Below, piece after piece: positions 37,601-49,685 of a stretch of DNA of 64,000 nt (positions are counted from its first letter, which is position 1; every line of letters begins with the position of its first letter). The translations under genes and the position numbers were made by a program. Origin of the DNA: Mortierella sp. BCC40632 (lineage: Eukaryota; Mortierellomycota; Mortierellomycetes; Mortierellales; Mortierellaceae); NCBI GenBank assembly GCA_011634665.1, contig WAEK01000024.1, positions 1-64,000 on the forward strand, in the 5' to 3' direction. The notes under the pieces were generated by a model. The model saw only the letters and a list, made by a program, of their open reading frames with translations, had not been told where the DNA came from and did no database searches.

Positions 37601-39575
37601 TACCAAACAAACTGATGCTGACAAAAATTCGTGATGCAGTCATTTCGCCTGGCATGCCTCCAGATCCACCATGAGTTGCATAAACAGCGAACGAAACCAA
37701 GGCCACCATCAAGGGAGCTGATTGGAACATGATGGACAAGAATGAAAACGCAACACCAATCTTGCGAAGAGTACGCAATTCTCGGTTCCGGAAAGTGTTG
37801 ACACGGTCGTGGAAGGAGTCTTCCCATCCATAGAGCTTGACAATTTTAACGCCGGAGAGAATCTCGTTCATGAGTCGAATACGTTGGTCCATGGCCTCTA
37901 GTTTCTGACTCTTTGCCTATGTATTGCAATTCAGTTGGCGTGTTAGTTTCGATTATTTTTTTTGTCCATTTGTTTTCAGTATCCAAATGAGAGTGTATCA
38001 AAGCTATTCAATTTACCTTCATAAAGAACTTGGCAATAATACCCTGAATAGGCATCAAAGCAACGATTGTTCCAAGACCAACAAAAACAGACCATCCAAT
38101 CTGATTATACAATTGCCAGGTTGCAAGAGCAATCTCATAGGGGATACTGATAAACATGGGCAAGAATGTAATCGCATCCGGCCAACGTTCAGCATCAACC
38201 GACATATGGTTGTTGATCTCTCCCGCGGTCGACTTTTGTTTGGCAGCACTGGAGAGTTTGAGGGACTTGCGGTAGATCATGGCGATCAATGCTGTTCGAG
38301 CTTCGATGCCCACATCCATACTGACCATAAAGTATTGAGCCATGAAAAATGAATTGAGGATCGAGGCGAAAAACATCCCAAAGGCCAAGATCACGCCCAA
38401 AGATACGGGAGCAGGCGAAGGGGTCCTATATGTGTCGATGAACGCCAGGAGCTCTTTCAAAAGCTGAGGAAGGACGTAGGTGAGGGTGGAGGCTCCGATA
38501 CGGTAAAACATGATCGTTCCCCAGGATGACCCATAAGTCTTCATGATAGTCAGAAAGAGATTAGGCTTGGTTCCCCTGGCCTTATGTTTCTCAACATGGG
38601 TCAACCACCGATTGTTGAGCCGGTCGTGACTGTACTCGGTTTTGATTGTCTTGGGCATCATGCCAACAATGTCGCTGGCGGTTAGTGGAGCCTTGAAGCC
38701 AAGAGCAACGATGGGTTGCAGATACTGGAATGTGACCCGAGAGAAGAAGTTGGCTTTCTCGTACCGACTCGCTCCTGATTTGCGTTGCGCCTGAGTCCAA
38801 CCACGTGGAATAGCTTCGATGATAAAGCCTAGGATATTGAGTCCAAAGAAGGCAGCAAATGCCTTGAATTGGTCCTCCGTTTCCATCCCCACTAACACCA
38901 TTGTGCGGATGTTGATCGCAGACGCGATGATGTTGAGAAGGTAGAGACTAAAGATGTAGTCATTCGAGCGGATCTCTTGCTCGTGTTGCAAGTGGTTCAA
39001 CGGCAGAGCAACCAACTAAATGAAATTTGCATTGTGGGGGGAAAAAATAGTGCATTCGGTTAATAAGACAGGGAAAAGGAGATTATTGAGGCAAACCGTT
39101 ATAGGAAGAGGGCAAAAACTGGTAACAACATACCCAGGTGATGAGAAGACAGATAGTGCTGAGCATGGTGGCAGGAGCATACTCGTTGTTCTTGAGGAGG
39201 ATTGCACGAGCAACAAGAGCAACTGCGGAGGCTAACATTAAGAACTGCGTTGGCCAGTAGATGAGACCAGTGCGTCCAAAGCCATGAGATCTCCCTGAGG
39301 AAACCATGACGAAGACTTTATAGAGCATTCCGATCAAGAGAACAAGCGATGGTAGTGCTAGAAGGATTGTGTCCTCAACACAGAGGGTGAGGTCTGGGCG
39401 GTTGGAGCTCGTGGGGCCCTACAACGGCGAGCGAATAAATGAAAGAGGTGAGACCAAAGGGTCAGTTTGGCTAGCTCGAAACCGCAGAGGTCAATGAGAA
39501 ATAAGGTCATCTCCTCAAAAGGTACTATCTCATTACCCAACCCTCACTAAAATGGCAGAAAGCGTCGACACCCAT
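34608..39575 (-). CDS. ABCC/MRP-type full transporter (YCF1-like)
   Basis: Four exons, all phase 0: 39575-39537, 39418-39134, 39015-38017 and 37916-34608, giving 1543 residues. The first exon is only 13 codons; MGVDAFCHFSEGW continues into GPTSSNRPDLTLC, the usual start of fungal MRPs. The order is TMD0 (about 25-200), TMD1, NBD1, TMD2, NBD2. NBD1 has Walker A GRVGQGKT (about 680), signature LSGGQ (about 770) and Walker B VYLFDDPLSAVD, with the ABCC-typical D in place of the catalytic E. NBD2 has GRTGAGKSS (about 1299), FSVGQ and ILILDEATAAVD. NBD1 carries a Lys/Glu-rich insertion before Walker A, and NBD2 a roughly 30-residue acidic insertion after it. Relatives pump glutathione conjugates, metals or drugs into the vacuole with ATP. 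Substrate unknown; the two GST genes at 61-64 kb are potential partners. Confidence 0.93.
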
Positions 39576-39854
39576 GACGGCTCCGCGTAAAATTCTGATA
39601 GGCACACGCGATTGTTGATCGGCAATCCTTTTTGTGTGTGGTTTTTTGTCTGCTGAATCCTTTCCCCAAGTCTCTCAAGGCTGTGTTAGATGTAAGGGAA
39701 GGGGGTGTTCGGTCGCAGCTGCCTATTGCTGAAAGGGTGGTGGGAGTTGAAGTGATAGTAGAATGTACAGGGGGAGAGAGGGCAGATGGACGATCGAGAG
39801 GGGCTCAATGGAGGATTGGGCACTACCTTTTGAGTAGCACCCAAAGGTGCGACG

Positions 39855-39862
39855 CTTTTATA
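39855..39862 (-). promoter_or_regulatory. TATA box of the ABCC gene
   Basis: TATAAAAG on the minus strand, about 280 bp upstream of the ATG at 39575, embedded in otherwise non-A-rich sequence. It is the best promoter candidate for the gene. Confidence 0.45.
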
Positions 39863-41859
39863 GCTCGCGATGTTAAAAAAAAAAAAAAACAAGGTTGGAA
39901 CCAAGGACCTTGTCAGTCAGGCCCAGAAGACTGATTGAGACCATTTTTGGGCCTGAAGCAGTGTGACGGACGGAGCACCAAACAAAATCGGGCAGAAGGG
40001 TTAAGCGTGGTGTGCATTAACACGACGTCCCATACATTATTTTCTATGCCGGTTTTGTTGTTCAGAAATGTTTCTTCCTGTGTATTGTGTTTTTTTTTTT
40101 TTTTTTTTGCTCAGCTGCCTCGAGCGCTTGAGTGACTATTTGTCTTGCAGACCCAAGAAACAAGCCAAGAGGGTCCCGACTCAGTCTCCTCACAACACAT
40201 TAACCCATGCCTGTTTGTCCTCCCTCTCTCTCGGTTGACATTCATTGCCATCCCGGATATATGTACTTCCTGTGACCCAACTACCTTCTCCGTGGAGAAG
40301 TTTCCACATGCACAAAAAGACCCTGAAAGACAGTCGTCCGTCTCCTTGCCAGGATGGTTACTTACTATCTGTGTTCAAAGCAGGACAAAACTCTGTGTGA
40401 AAAATCCAATGCAGGTGAACAGATCGATGCATGCCTATTTGGCGAAGGGAAGGAGGGGAAAAAATCATTCTCCTTTCCCGTGACTTCTCTACAATCATGG
40501 CCACCATGGCCCAATAATTCGAACCGGGGTGATAATCACACGCTCGGTACGACTGAGTGCCAATCGAGTATAAATCGAGTCATCAAATACATCCGATTTG
40601 TTAGAGAGAGAGGGGGGTCCATTGATGCTACTGTTAGCCATTCCATGACTGCAGTAGCTCTCATCCCCACCCAAAGCCTTGGGCCTCTTTTTCTCTCCCG
40701 GAGAAAAAAAAAGAAAAAGAGAGCAGCTCGATCAAAAAGCAAACGCAACCCCCCAAGGTTCATATCTCTTCCATTTTGGGCGTCGTTTCTACATGAAGTT
40801 TAGATTTTGCTTCTGCTGTTGTTCGCTCTCTCTCTCCCCTGCTCACTGATTCACCAACCACGCCATCCACCCCTGTCCCACGAGAACTCTTGGCAGTCTG
40901 TCCAGTCGCAGAAGAGAGATCGCATTGCGGCCGCAGCACAAGAGTATTTTGCCTAGACCTACTGCACAGTCGATGTAGACATTGCCTTTAATAGGCAAGC
41001 AAACGCTCCCATCCATTTTTTTTTCCATCCACCGGTTACACCTGCCAGCCCCCCTTACATCGTCAAAAGGACTACAAGAGAGCCAAAAGCCAATGAGATC
41101 GACACTTGTTTCCCCCCTTCCTCTCGACCCCAGTCAACGCCACGCCCATGATACCTTAAAATCTTTAAAATGGAAAGAAAGAAAGAAAAAACAACATCCA
41201 GTCAGCTACATAGTGTCATGGTATTTAGGTTCCTAACGATGTTCGTGGGAAGAGAGCTTTCGAAAGAGTCATCTCTAAACAAACCTTCCTCCTTTGCCAA
41301 GCCTTAACATTTGGCTTTGACGACATGTATGGTATCCATTGCACTACATCGGCACAGATCAGTAATGAGGTGTGCACTATAATTGATTAGCCATGGCGAC
41401 CTTTGTAGGCTTAGAACGATATTTGACTAGACATAATGCCTAAAAGCGATCCATTGGAAGACAGGGGAATATGATTGAAGGAAGAAAGGAAGGAAAGAAG
41501 AGGGGATAGGGAAAGGTCGTTTGACTAAGGGGAGGAGTGAACGTGGGTATACAAGGTGTGTTATTGGAGAAGAGGGGGGCGTGCTTTGTCAACGGCAAGC
41601 CGTAGTACATGTGCTGAATCAGACAGTCAGTCTATCGAGCCACTTTTTCAGCCTGTGCATACTAGGCGCGAATGGCAACATTTCTCTTTGGAGACGAACG
41701 ACTAAAGCTCAGGAAGACTCGATCCTGAGGGCTGTCCCCCCCCCTTCGTGTCTCTTTTACCTGGCCCTGGGCCTCTGCAGCTAAATTCTGGCCAAGATAA
41801 GGGGAGAGAAATGAGGGGAGAGAGCAAGGCAGGGGAGACAAAGTGGGATATAGTGAAGG

Positions 41860-41914
<55 letters not shown>

Positions 41915-42777
41915 AAAGAGAAAGAGGGAGATAGAAGGGTAGCATGGTGCCCTAGTCTGCACTTATTTATTTGTGCTTTTCGACTTCAGTCGACTCGGTT
42001 CACAACTGTCCGTTAAGCGGATAGTGTCCCGCTACAATAGGTAAAGCAGAGAGGTCACCAGAAGTATATGTGCACGAATCACCTGCCCTGTGCTCTGTGA
42101 CACCAAGATTCAACAAGCTCTTGTGCGTGTTGGTCCAAGACAAGGCGACCGTGTCGTGGTAGCGTGTCCATTGCTGGTGGCAGCAAGAGTGGGGACAACG
42201 GCCCAAAGTCCCGTCCTTGGATTCCTTCCTTGACTGAAATAACACCTTGTCACTGCATGACAGAGTCCAGGGAGAGGAAAGGAGAGGGACGAAAGGGAGG
42301 TGCGATGCAAGGAAGCAAAGGAGAGGGGTGGGGGAAAGGTAGGGGGACGATGGACAGGCAGGCGCGCGAGCGAGACAGGCCACAGAGGAGACCCACGGCG
42401 AATGGTCGCGCCCATTCCAGCCAGGGACCACTGCAGCTGCACAAGGGCGCCAAAATCAGGAGGACTGCCACAGAGAGAGAAAGAGAAAGAGAGGAGGGAA
42501 GAGAGAGAAAAGGCCGTCGCTGTCTCTATCTCTCACCTGGCTTCTACTGACCCTTTCTCTATCACTTTCTTTTTCTCTTGCTCTTTTCTCCCTTCCTCTC
42601 TTTCACTCTTTCTCTCGCTGCCTCTTTGCTGCTCTTCACAGAGATCTGCCTTGCTTGCCCTTCGCACTGCCACCTACTCACTATCACTCCGCCACCGCCG
42701 CCACAGCGCGGTGCCCATACTCATCGACATCATCCAACCGCACTGCGATCTCTGGTTCCTTACCCTCAACCTCACAA
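39863..42777. other. intergenic between divergent genes
   Basis: Almost 3 kb between the ABCC gene (-) and the membrane-protein gene (+). Open frames here are short, Ser/Lys-rich and without domain signal. Contains poly-T (40090-40108), the GA microsatellite at 41862-41911 and CT-rich sequence before 42655 that likely forms the leader of the next gene. No RNA gene found. Confidence 0.5.
41862..41911. repeat. (GA)n microsatellite
   Basis: An uninterrupted run of about 24 AG dinucleotides followed by imperfect GAAAGA units, 0.9 kb upstream of the membrane-protein gene. Confidence 0.9.
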
Positions 42778-44790
42778 ATGGCAAAACACTGTGCTGTCAA
42801 ACCGATGGACTGCATCCACCCCGAAGTTTCTCGCTTCAAACGACGCGCCCTCCCTGCCTCCCCAGACCCTGTGGGTTCTCCTGCCTCGGATGCGTCCTCG
42901 GCTGCATCAGCGGCATCCAAACGTCCAGACCAGGAAATGCTCCTCATCCTCGCCACAGCTGCTGGATCCTTCACCGTCTTCTTTGCTCTCACTTTCATCT
43001 TTCTATGGATTAAAAGGCATCGTGCCGCGCGCCGTATAGGCCTTGGAAAACAGCGCCATCCTCTCGGCGACAATGATGACGACAACCCAGCTTTCGACTA
43101 CTTGAACGAGGAGAAGACAACATTTGAGGTCACAGGCATGGATGCCGGATCAAACTACATGGGAATAATGAACGAACCTCAATCTGGATCTGCCTCTATC
43201 ACCATGGAGCCAATGACAACAAACCCATCCACTAAGCAGTATGCACTAGCTCCTTCGGCACCCATGAACGTCCATCATCGTACCCGATCTGCACCAATTG
43301 CGCTTTTGCAAACTGGCAGCAAGGGTAATGGCCAGCACCAAGATAATGCCGCCTCCCACCTTGATAGCGACGCCGACATGGACATCATCTTTAGGGAAGG
43401 TTCACCACACATTGGCCCGAATTCGAGAACGCGCGCCTCGACTGTAACCTCCATTCCCTCGATCGCAAAGGTACCGCTGTCAGTCTCACCGAGGAAGAAC
43501 TCTATATTGAGGAGTGTCAGTCTCAACTCTCATCACTACCGACAGCACAATCATCGCCCCAATGGTGATAGCCTCCACAGTGGCTACTTCTTTTCGAGAT
43601 CGCCATCTCGTATTGATGAGGAAGGGGCATTGGATGATGACGATGATGATGATGATGGCCACGATCTAAATCCCTTCCCAATGCGGCCCTCGGTCTCAAC
43701 AAGAGCCATTGGCAATGGTTTCCATTCCATGGTCTCCCCAACCTCCCCAGTTGACTTGGCGTCACTGCCCCATGGTCCACTATCGTCGACGACTACGGGT
43801 TCGCCGCCTCAGCCGCCGCCTGGCTCTCGAGGCTTTGGCGCCTACGCGAATGTTTATTCAGCGGCAATGGAGTTCAACGCCTCCCGGTTCCCTTCATCGT
43901 CTTCGCAAACAAATTCTAGTTCTACGGTTCACCCCAAAGAGGGCAATCCAGCCGGAACTGTAGTTTCCATTCCCCCATCAGCCGATGCGTCTCTCGCGGC
44001 ACCTGCAGCTACAGGTGGCTTCCTGGGATTTGATCCCTCTAGATTCTCGACATCATCCTTGTTCTTTAGTCCAAGTCGACTCTCAAGTCGCATCTTACCT
44101 TCTGGCAACACAGGGCCAATTGATCCTACTGGCCCTGCAGGAACAAAGGCCGAGTCGATCGGGATCAAGAAGGAGGACGTTACTGCAATGACCACCACAG
44201 CTCTGACACCAATGACTGTGACTGGCCCTGCGGCAACCACCATGTCCATGACCTTCCCGTACGAGCCCCGGCAGTTTGAGGACGACGAGAGTAGTGATGA
44301 TGCTAGCTCAGTCTCCTCGGCCTATGACGATGATGATGATGATCTGCCTTCTCCTCCGCCGCCTCGACAGTTAACCCAGCACTTTTTTGAAACCCACACG
44401 GTGGTGGATGTCGATCTTGATAACGAAGTCGACGCTGCAGCTGAATATGTTGGCAGTGGAGGGTATGCGGGATTTGGGTTCGGAAATGTTGTCAAGATGC
44501 ATCCGAGTGCCAACACGGCATCTACTATCATGACAACCAAAGGTGGCTCGTTTGCAAGACGTGGCTCCCGTGGATTCAATCGAGGAAGCGATGATGAGAG
44601 TGATGCCGATGACAATGAGACCAGGGCGAAGTGTCCGATGAAGGGCGTGGTCCTCCGAAAGAGGTCTATTACTGTAGACCCGCAAGTCCAATACGAAGGT
44701 TTGATCCTATCAACACCCCCACCCGCCATCCCTCGAGGGATCCTGGCTCGAGGACCTTGGCAAGACCTGGCTCTGGAACCACAACTCTGA
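42778..44790 (+). CDS. single-pass membrane protein of unknown function with long cytoplasmic tail
   Basis: A 670-residue single-exon frame. The ATG at 42778 (context ACAAATGGC) is preferred over the in-frame ATG at 42655, which would add 41 low-complexity residues. The layout is a short Ser/Ala/Pro-rich N-terminal part with two Cys, one transmembrane helix (about 54-78), then KRHRAARR, the positive-inside flank. This predicts a small extracellular domain and a cytoplasmic tail of nearly 600 residues. The tail is low complexity, Ser/Thr/Pro-rich with acidic runs (around DDDDDDDDG), PPPxP stretches and many potential phosphorylation sites. Architecture resembles fungal mucin-like sensors (Mid2/Wsc/Msb2-like), but no family motif is visible, so no function is assigned. 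Confidence 0.72.
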   Translation: MAKHCAVKPMDCIHPEVSRFKRRALPASPDPVGSPASDASSAASAASKRPDQEMLLILATAAGSFTVFFALTFIFLWIKRHRAARRIGLGKQRHPLGDNDDDNPAFDYLNEEKTTFEVTGMDAGSNYMGIMNEPQSGSASITMEPMTTNPSTKQYALAPSAPMNVHHRTRSAPIALLQTGSKGNGQHQDNAASHLDSDADMDIIFREGSPHIGPNSRTRASTVTSIPSIAKVPLSVSPRKNSILRSVSLNSHHYRQHNHRPNGDSLHSGYFFSRSPSRIDEEGALDDDDDDDDGHDLNPFPMRPSVSTRAIGNGFHSMVSPTSPVDLASLPHGPLSSTTTGSPPQPPPGSRGFGAYANVYSAAMEFNASRFPSSSSQTNSSSTVHPKEGNPAGTVVSIPPSADASLAAPAATGGFLGFDPSRFSTSSLFFSPSRLSSRILPSGNTGPIDPTGPAGTKAESIGIKKEDVTAMTTTALTPMTVTGPAATTMSMTFPYEPRQFEDDESSDDASSVSSAYDDDDDDLPSPPPPRQLTQHFFETHTVVDVDLDNEVDAAAEYVGSGGYAGFGFGNVVKMHPSANTASTIMTTKGGSFARRGSRGFNRGSDDESDADDNETRAKCPMKGVVLRKRSITVDPQVQYEGLILSTPPPAIPRGILARGPWQDLALEPQL

Positions 44791-46884
44791 AGTGATCTAA
44801 TTATTGTTTAAAGGGAGGAAGTGTATATCTAAACGAAAAAACTTATTGAATTAAAGGGTACCACACGAATATTTCATTATCACCAGTCCGACTCGACTTT
44901 TAGAGCCATCCTCACTGCACTTTCTTGGATATTGGTTGTCATTCTGCCCGAATACAGATCGGGGTGAAGAGTCGAGTCCACTGCTTCTCTCCTCTCCTCT
45001 CTCTCTCTCTCTCTCCTTTCGTTATTGCTTCAGTCTTGAGTCCGAGATTTCTCCTTTCCTCTCTCCTTTCTGCCCCTCTCTTTCTATCTTTCTAGAGTCC
45101 TAATTTCTAATTGTTGTTTTCACCCCTCTTTCACCCCTCTTCCAGTTTACTTTGGCATCCGCTAATCCAGCTGCCCCGACGGCCGCTCTCTGGCAACACC
45201 ACCTTTGATGTTAGCCAAAGAACGAAAGTGAGAGAGGAAAGGAAAAGAATGAAAGTCTCGTCAAACCAAAACGCACTCCATGTCCCCTCAAGACCAAAGA
45301 CTCAGGTGTCAGAAAGGGTTGGAAATGGACACCGTGGGGGCAATGTGCATTGTGTGACGAAAAATGAGGAGGAAAAGGCTATAGACGGCAATTTCAGTCA
45401 GGAACTAATGTCCGAGCAAGCATTCATAGCAAGGCAGAGATAGACGCCCTTCCCTAATCTAAAAACGGAGAAGGGCGAAGTTGAACAATAGTGCTGTGCT
45501 AATTTATTTATCCTCTCACCGAAATGATGCATGGGCTCAATAAATGCCCAATGAAGGGGAACCGGAGGATATCCATTGGAGATACCTACATTGAAGTAGA
45601 AGAGATTTCCAACACTGAAACTGTTTGTCGGATGATTTTCTACATAATAGCCGAGATCGCCCCATGCTACTGTATAGTCATTATCCCACACCAATGTCAT
45701 ATTCTTTTGTCACTCTTTTTCAATACCAATGGCGTCGCATCCCCAATACAGTTACAGCTACGGAGGCAACGTCCAGGATAGGCAGAGGGTCACTATAAAA
45801 ATGCCATGAACAGCCAAATGAGCGACAAGAGACGACTCTATTTCTATGGACTTGGTAAGAGCTATCTATTTTTTTTTTTTTTTTTATTCGAGTATCCCCT
45901 CACCTCTTACCATCCGTGCTGAGAGATAGTTGTTCCTTACTTCATTGACGCCCTGAGGTTATTGAACCATAGTACGGCGTATTAGATACGGTAGGGAACT
46001 TTCGGCCCGACTTGAAGGAATGGGAAGACCTGGAAGGGTTTAAAATGAGCTTCCCCTCCTGCCTTCAATTAAGTGCAGTCTTCTTTCTTAGTTCAACCAA
46101 GTATTTTCGTATCGTGATATCTCTGCTGCCATCTCCAAGGTGTTGACTGTGTGATAGGATCGTGATCAAAACCATGCTTCGTTATCACTTTTATTTCCTA
46201 AATTAGGTTGCAACAATACAAAACCACCTCGAGCAAATTTGCTTTACTATATCTCCTTGGTTCCATTGTAGGAATAGAAGAGCCGGTCCACAGTAACGGG
46301 AACCTTTGAGCTTAAAGTTTGAAACTCAGGCATTAAGTGTTGAAGAAATTGTCAAGAACACTCCTGGGTGACGATCTACTGACATTCAACACTCTTTACC
46401 TTTGACTACGATGCAAAGACTTTGCGGACTTGTACTAGTTTGATCCGCGCCGGATCGACGCCTGAGATCTCTCCTATTACTCGTCTTCATTCCTGCTCAT
46501 ACCCTTCCATTTGTTCTTTACACTTGCATCTGTAAGTCATCTTACTTAGCTTGGTTGGCGAGAGTGAGTGCTGAAGTTTAGACATTGATCAGTGGGCATT
46601 ACTCTTTGACATTACACCCCTAAAGCTCCATTGAGGCCATCCGACCTCTTCACGTCCATTGAGCTTCCACATTCCGGTTCTTTGAACATTTGCTTGAGTG
46701 GAAAACACTGGCCTGGCCACTGAGAGAAAGTGAAGCTATTCGACTCTTTTTTTCTTCATTTTACCACCTTTATCAAGTTCTTCTTCAAGCAGACAGCTGT
46801 GAGTTTTATTGCATATTTTTTTTTCTTTTGAGAGAAGGGGCGATGTTTCTTTGGGCTAGTCATTCGGTGCAAGCTGGGCTGCAA
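44791..46884. other. intergenic, no gene recognised
   Basis: CT-rich sequence at 44985-45090, a poly-T run near 45870, otherwise unique AT-rich DNA. A 100-residue minus-strand frame (45700-45398) has some protein-like composition but no start context, splice partner or recognisable family. Confidence 0.5.
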
Positions 46885-47094
46885 TCATTCCCATGCAAAG
46901 ACGGTGCATCGACATCCGCGGGGCTCTGGCCCACAGTTCATTAAGTTCCCATCAATTGCAGCCTTCACACGGCATCCATTCCAAATAGTGCATGAGAGGG
47001 TACAGCCGATGCTGAAGATAGCCTGCGCCATAGACATAACCATGGCGAGCGTGGCTAAGCGAAGGACGATGATGTAAGTGGTGCGAGGAGTCAT
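46885..47094 (-). CDS. small secreted cysteine-rich protein
   Basis: A 69-residue frame. Residues 1-25 form a signal peptide (charged start, hydrophobic core YIIVLRLATLAMVM, AQA|IF cleavage site). The mature part of about 44 residues has six Cys spaced C-x3-C-x5-C-x12-C-x6-C-x1-C, consistent with three disulfides. A TATATATTTA element lies 38-47 bp upstream of the ATG, which supports a real, highly expressed short gene. I do not recognise the family. The CxxxC and CxC pairs recall CSalpha-beta peptides, but the order differs from the canonical pattern. It could be an antimicrobial peptide, effector-like secreted peptide or surface protein; this is inference. No neighbour hints at function. 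Confidence 0.6.
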   Translation of the reverse strand: MTPRTTYIIVLRLATLAMVMSMAQAIFSIGCTLSCTIWNGCRVKAAIDGNLMNCGPEPRGCRCTVFAWE

Positions 47095-47131
47095 GGATGG
47101 ACTTGGGAAATGAATGTGCCAAAATGGAGAC

Positions 47132-47141
47132 TAAATATATA
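47132..47141 (-). promoter_or_regulatory. TATA box of the small secreted Cys-rich gene
   Basis: TATATATTTA on the minus strand, ending 38 bp before the ATG at 47094. It implies a very short 5' UTR. Confidence 0.55.
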
Positions 47142-49358
47142 GTATGGAATGCCTTTTTGTAGTTGTGACTTGAGCGTTTTCACGAAGTTTCCTGTGAGGG
47201 TCTCAGAAAAGGGATCTCTTGTAGATGTTGTGAGTCTCGAGTCTTGAGGTGGGGCCAGGTATGTGTTGGGGTGGGACACTAGGTAGGTGCGACTTCTTTT
47301 ATATTGTGAAAAGGGCTGTAAAAGAGACGAGTTGTCGTTTGAGCAAGAAAAAAAATATAAATATATATAGCTCGAACAAGGATAGGGGATGAGAAGAACC
47401 AAACGCATGTAAACGAAGGCAAAGACACGAGGAAAGATTTACGCACATCGCTGAAAGGAATAGGGGCATAGAAAACAGCTATGCGCATAACACTGAAAAG
47501 GACAAGGCGAAGAGGTGGAACGGGAGACCTATTGGCTGTATCCTTCTTGTAGACTTTAAACCTTTTGGGTGCAATATGATACGCGGCAACCGTTACACAG
47601 AGACAACTTCGAAACCCTCATCTGTCCGAACCAATGTCTCCCAACGAGGGTGGGCGAAGACAAAGACGGGGTGGGCGAAGGTGACAGTGAGATGGGCGAA
47701 GGCAAGGCGATGTGGGCAAGAAGCAAAAAGGCAAATGGGGGGAATAACGCGATAGCAGGATACTCACTTTTCGCGCGATGTAAAGGACAAAGGCTATAGT
47801 CAAGTACTTGCTATGATACCACATTTTCTTCCTTCAATGTGGGAAAGCATAGGCGGAGTAAGGGGGCACAATCCTGATTGGCTTTGACATCTGCTGATGG
47901 TCATTCTTCTCTGCCCGATGTTGATTGTTCCCACAAACATAGACCAGACTGAACTAGGCTTTTCGTCTAATAATTCACGTTACTTGGGACACCAGTCGAC
48001 AACCATCGAGTGTACTTGCAGGAAAACAGCTAAAGTGTTTCCTGACCAAAAGATAGGAAGAGATTTATGGGCCATAGAGACAATGATAAACTGTATTGAG
48101 GGTAGAATGAGGTATTGAAAGAGCGCCAAATGGCTTTCCTGTTGACAATGGAGCACCGGATGAGACACTACCAAAGTGCTAATACTGTTCTTTTGGAATG
48201 AACTCTGTTCACCGGACACTCAGCCATCTCCTTTCCAAAAGATTTGTTTAGTCCTGCTTTTTAGCAGCACTGTCTTGTCTTAGAGACGATACGAGCAATG
48301 GTAAAACCGTATTTATTCGCGTGAGTGTGGGTCTTTTCTAGAAAAAGTCCTCAGAATATGCCATGAGCTTAAGCCTCCTGACCCCTCTTATTGGAGATGC
48401 TCGAGAACCCAGATACAGTTCTCAGTCGTTTCTCGCCGGATTAAAGCAAAAGTTGCAAGGCGAGTTTTGCCATCACAGTCGACGACGACGGTAGCATTGA
48501 GGTTGAGCGTGAGCTAATTCGTATTGAACGTGCTATCATTCCAAATAACATCGTGGCATCTCGAGGATAGACTTTAAACGCGTTATACTCTGTCTTTGCA
48601 CGGTGTATATTGCTCTATTGATATCTGCTAACACATACCTTTGGTACAATGGTCTCTGTGGTGTCAACTGCACGTGGCCACTGAACCCGCGTAATGACTG
48701 CCATCCCCCATCAGGATCCATGAGACATACCATATGTAAGCTTGCCATGCTTTGCGAGCAGCAATTCAAGGGTGGCGAGAGCCTCGCTGTGTCCAGTCCG
48801 AGTTCGAGCTTGCTCCAAGGCATAGCAAACGTTTCTGTTCTCATATTGGACCATTTTTCGGTCGAGAAACTTGTCAGGAAGAGTGTTATTGAGAGTAGCT
48901 GCACTCATGCCAGCCTTGTTTTTTGCACATCGCTGGATCTCCTCTTTGTGGCAATGACCAACATCCTCAGTGTAAAAGGTAGCGGTATTCTGGTACCTGA
49001 TAAGTAACAAGGGCCGATATTTATTCTGGTCCTGAGCAACCCGCCATTGGAGTCAGCAGCCAAGGTGTAAACTGCGTTTTAACATCTCCTTTGACCGTCT
49101 ATTATCCTTCTAGGACCAGGATCATTTATGTGTAACCTTCTTTTTTTCCGCAAAGTGGTCCTGGTCCTCGGATAATAAGCTTGAGTCTTCATATAATTCG
49201 ACTCTGCTAGCTATTTAGGTTCCTATTATTTTTACTAGAGAAAAAGAATTGAGTCGATCGTCACGCATCTCTTGACGTTCCTCTTCGATGGCCTCTTCTC
49301 AGGTGCCTCCATTTCCTCTCTTGACTGTGCTCGTCTCGATTACTTCCTCCTTTTCAAG
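47142..49358. other. intergenic with possible retroelement debris
   Basis: No intact gene. On the minus strand, 49010-48711 reads as a 99-residue frame ending LATLELLLAKHGKLTYGMSH. It weakly resembles the retroviral-type integrase core (RHG-x-P-x-x-x-x-SD-HG) but lacks the aspartate. With the RT fragment upstream it may be part of a decayed LTR element. The evidence is too weak for a gene call. Confidence 0.4.
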
Positions 49359-49685
49359 CTACTTTTTCGGAAGGCGAGTCCATGTTCTTGGGCGTTTTTT
49401 ATTCTTGGGAGAGGGGGGGCAAGCCATTGGAGCGACAAGCTCATTCACCGGGATAAAGTTAACGACAACTCTGCTAGTTCCATCCTTCCTCTTAACAAGT
49501 AGAGAGTTGCAGGAGACGTGAGACGAAGACTTTCGCATCTTCCCGGCCTTCACCGCCTTGTCGCGGTACTCAACCAAAGTCTGGATCTGGTTCGGGGAAA
49601 GCTTCTTGGCAGATGCTTTAGGAAAGGTGTCCATGTCAGAGCGAAGGGGGAAGTACCTTTGACGAACATAGCCTACAGAACCCAT
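49359..49685 (-). pseudogene. reverse-transcriptase N-terminal fragment (Ty3-type LTR retroelement-like)
   Basis: A 108-residue frame whose KLSPNQIQTLVEYRDKAVKA, then SLLVKRKDGTSRVVVNFIPV resembles the start of Ty3-type RT domains: a helix, then a pro-Ser stretch, VxKKDGSxRxCVDYRxLN and a Pro-rich strand. It stops before the catalytic YxDD region. There are no long terminal repeats with confident boundaries. The call is by motif pattern only. Confidence 0.4.

Noticed and set aside
40505..40580. TTCGAA-containing stretch considered as a tRNA T arm
   Set aside because: No matching T stem, acceptor stem or anticodon arm on either strand.
45398..45700. 100-residue minus-strand frame with some resemblance to a cupredoxin strand pattern
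   Set aside because: No Cys/His copper ligands, signal peptide, splice partner or promoter; probably chance.
48711..49010. Integrase gene call
   Set aside because: Only a weak HG...HG resemblance without the catalytic Asp/Glu; mentioned only as possible debris.
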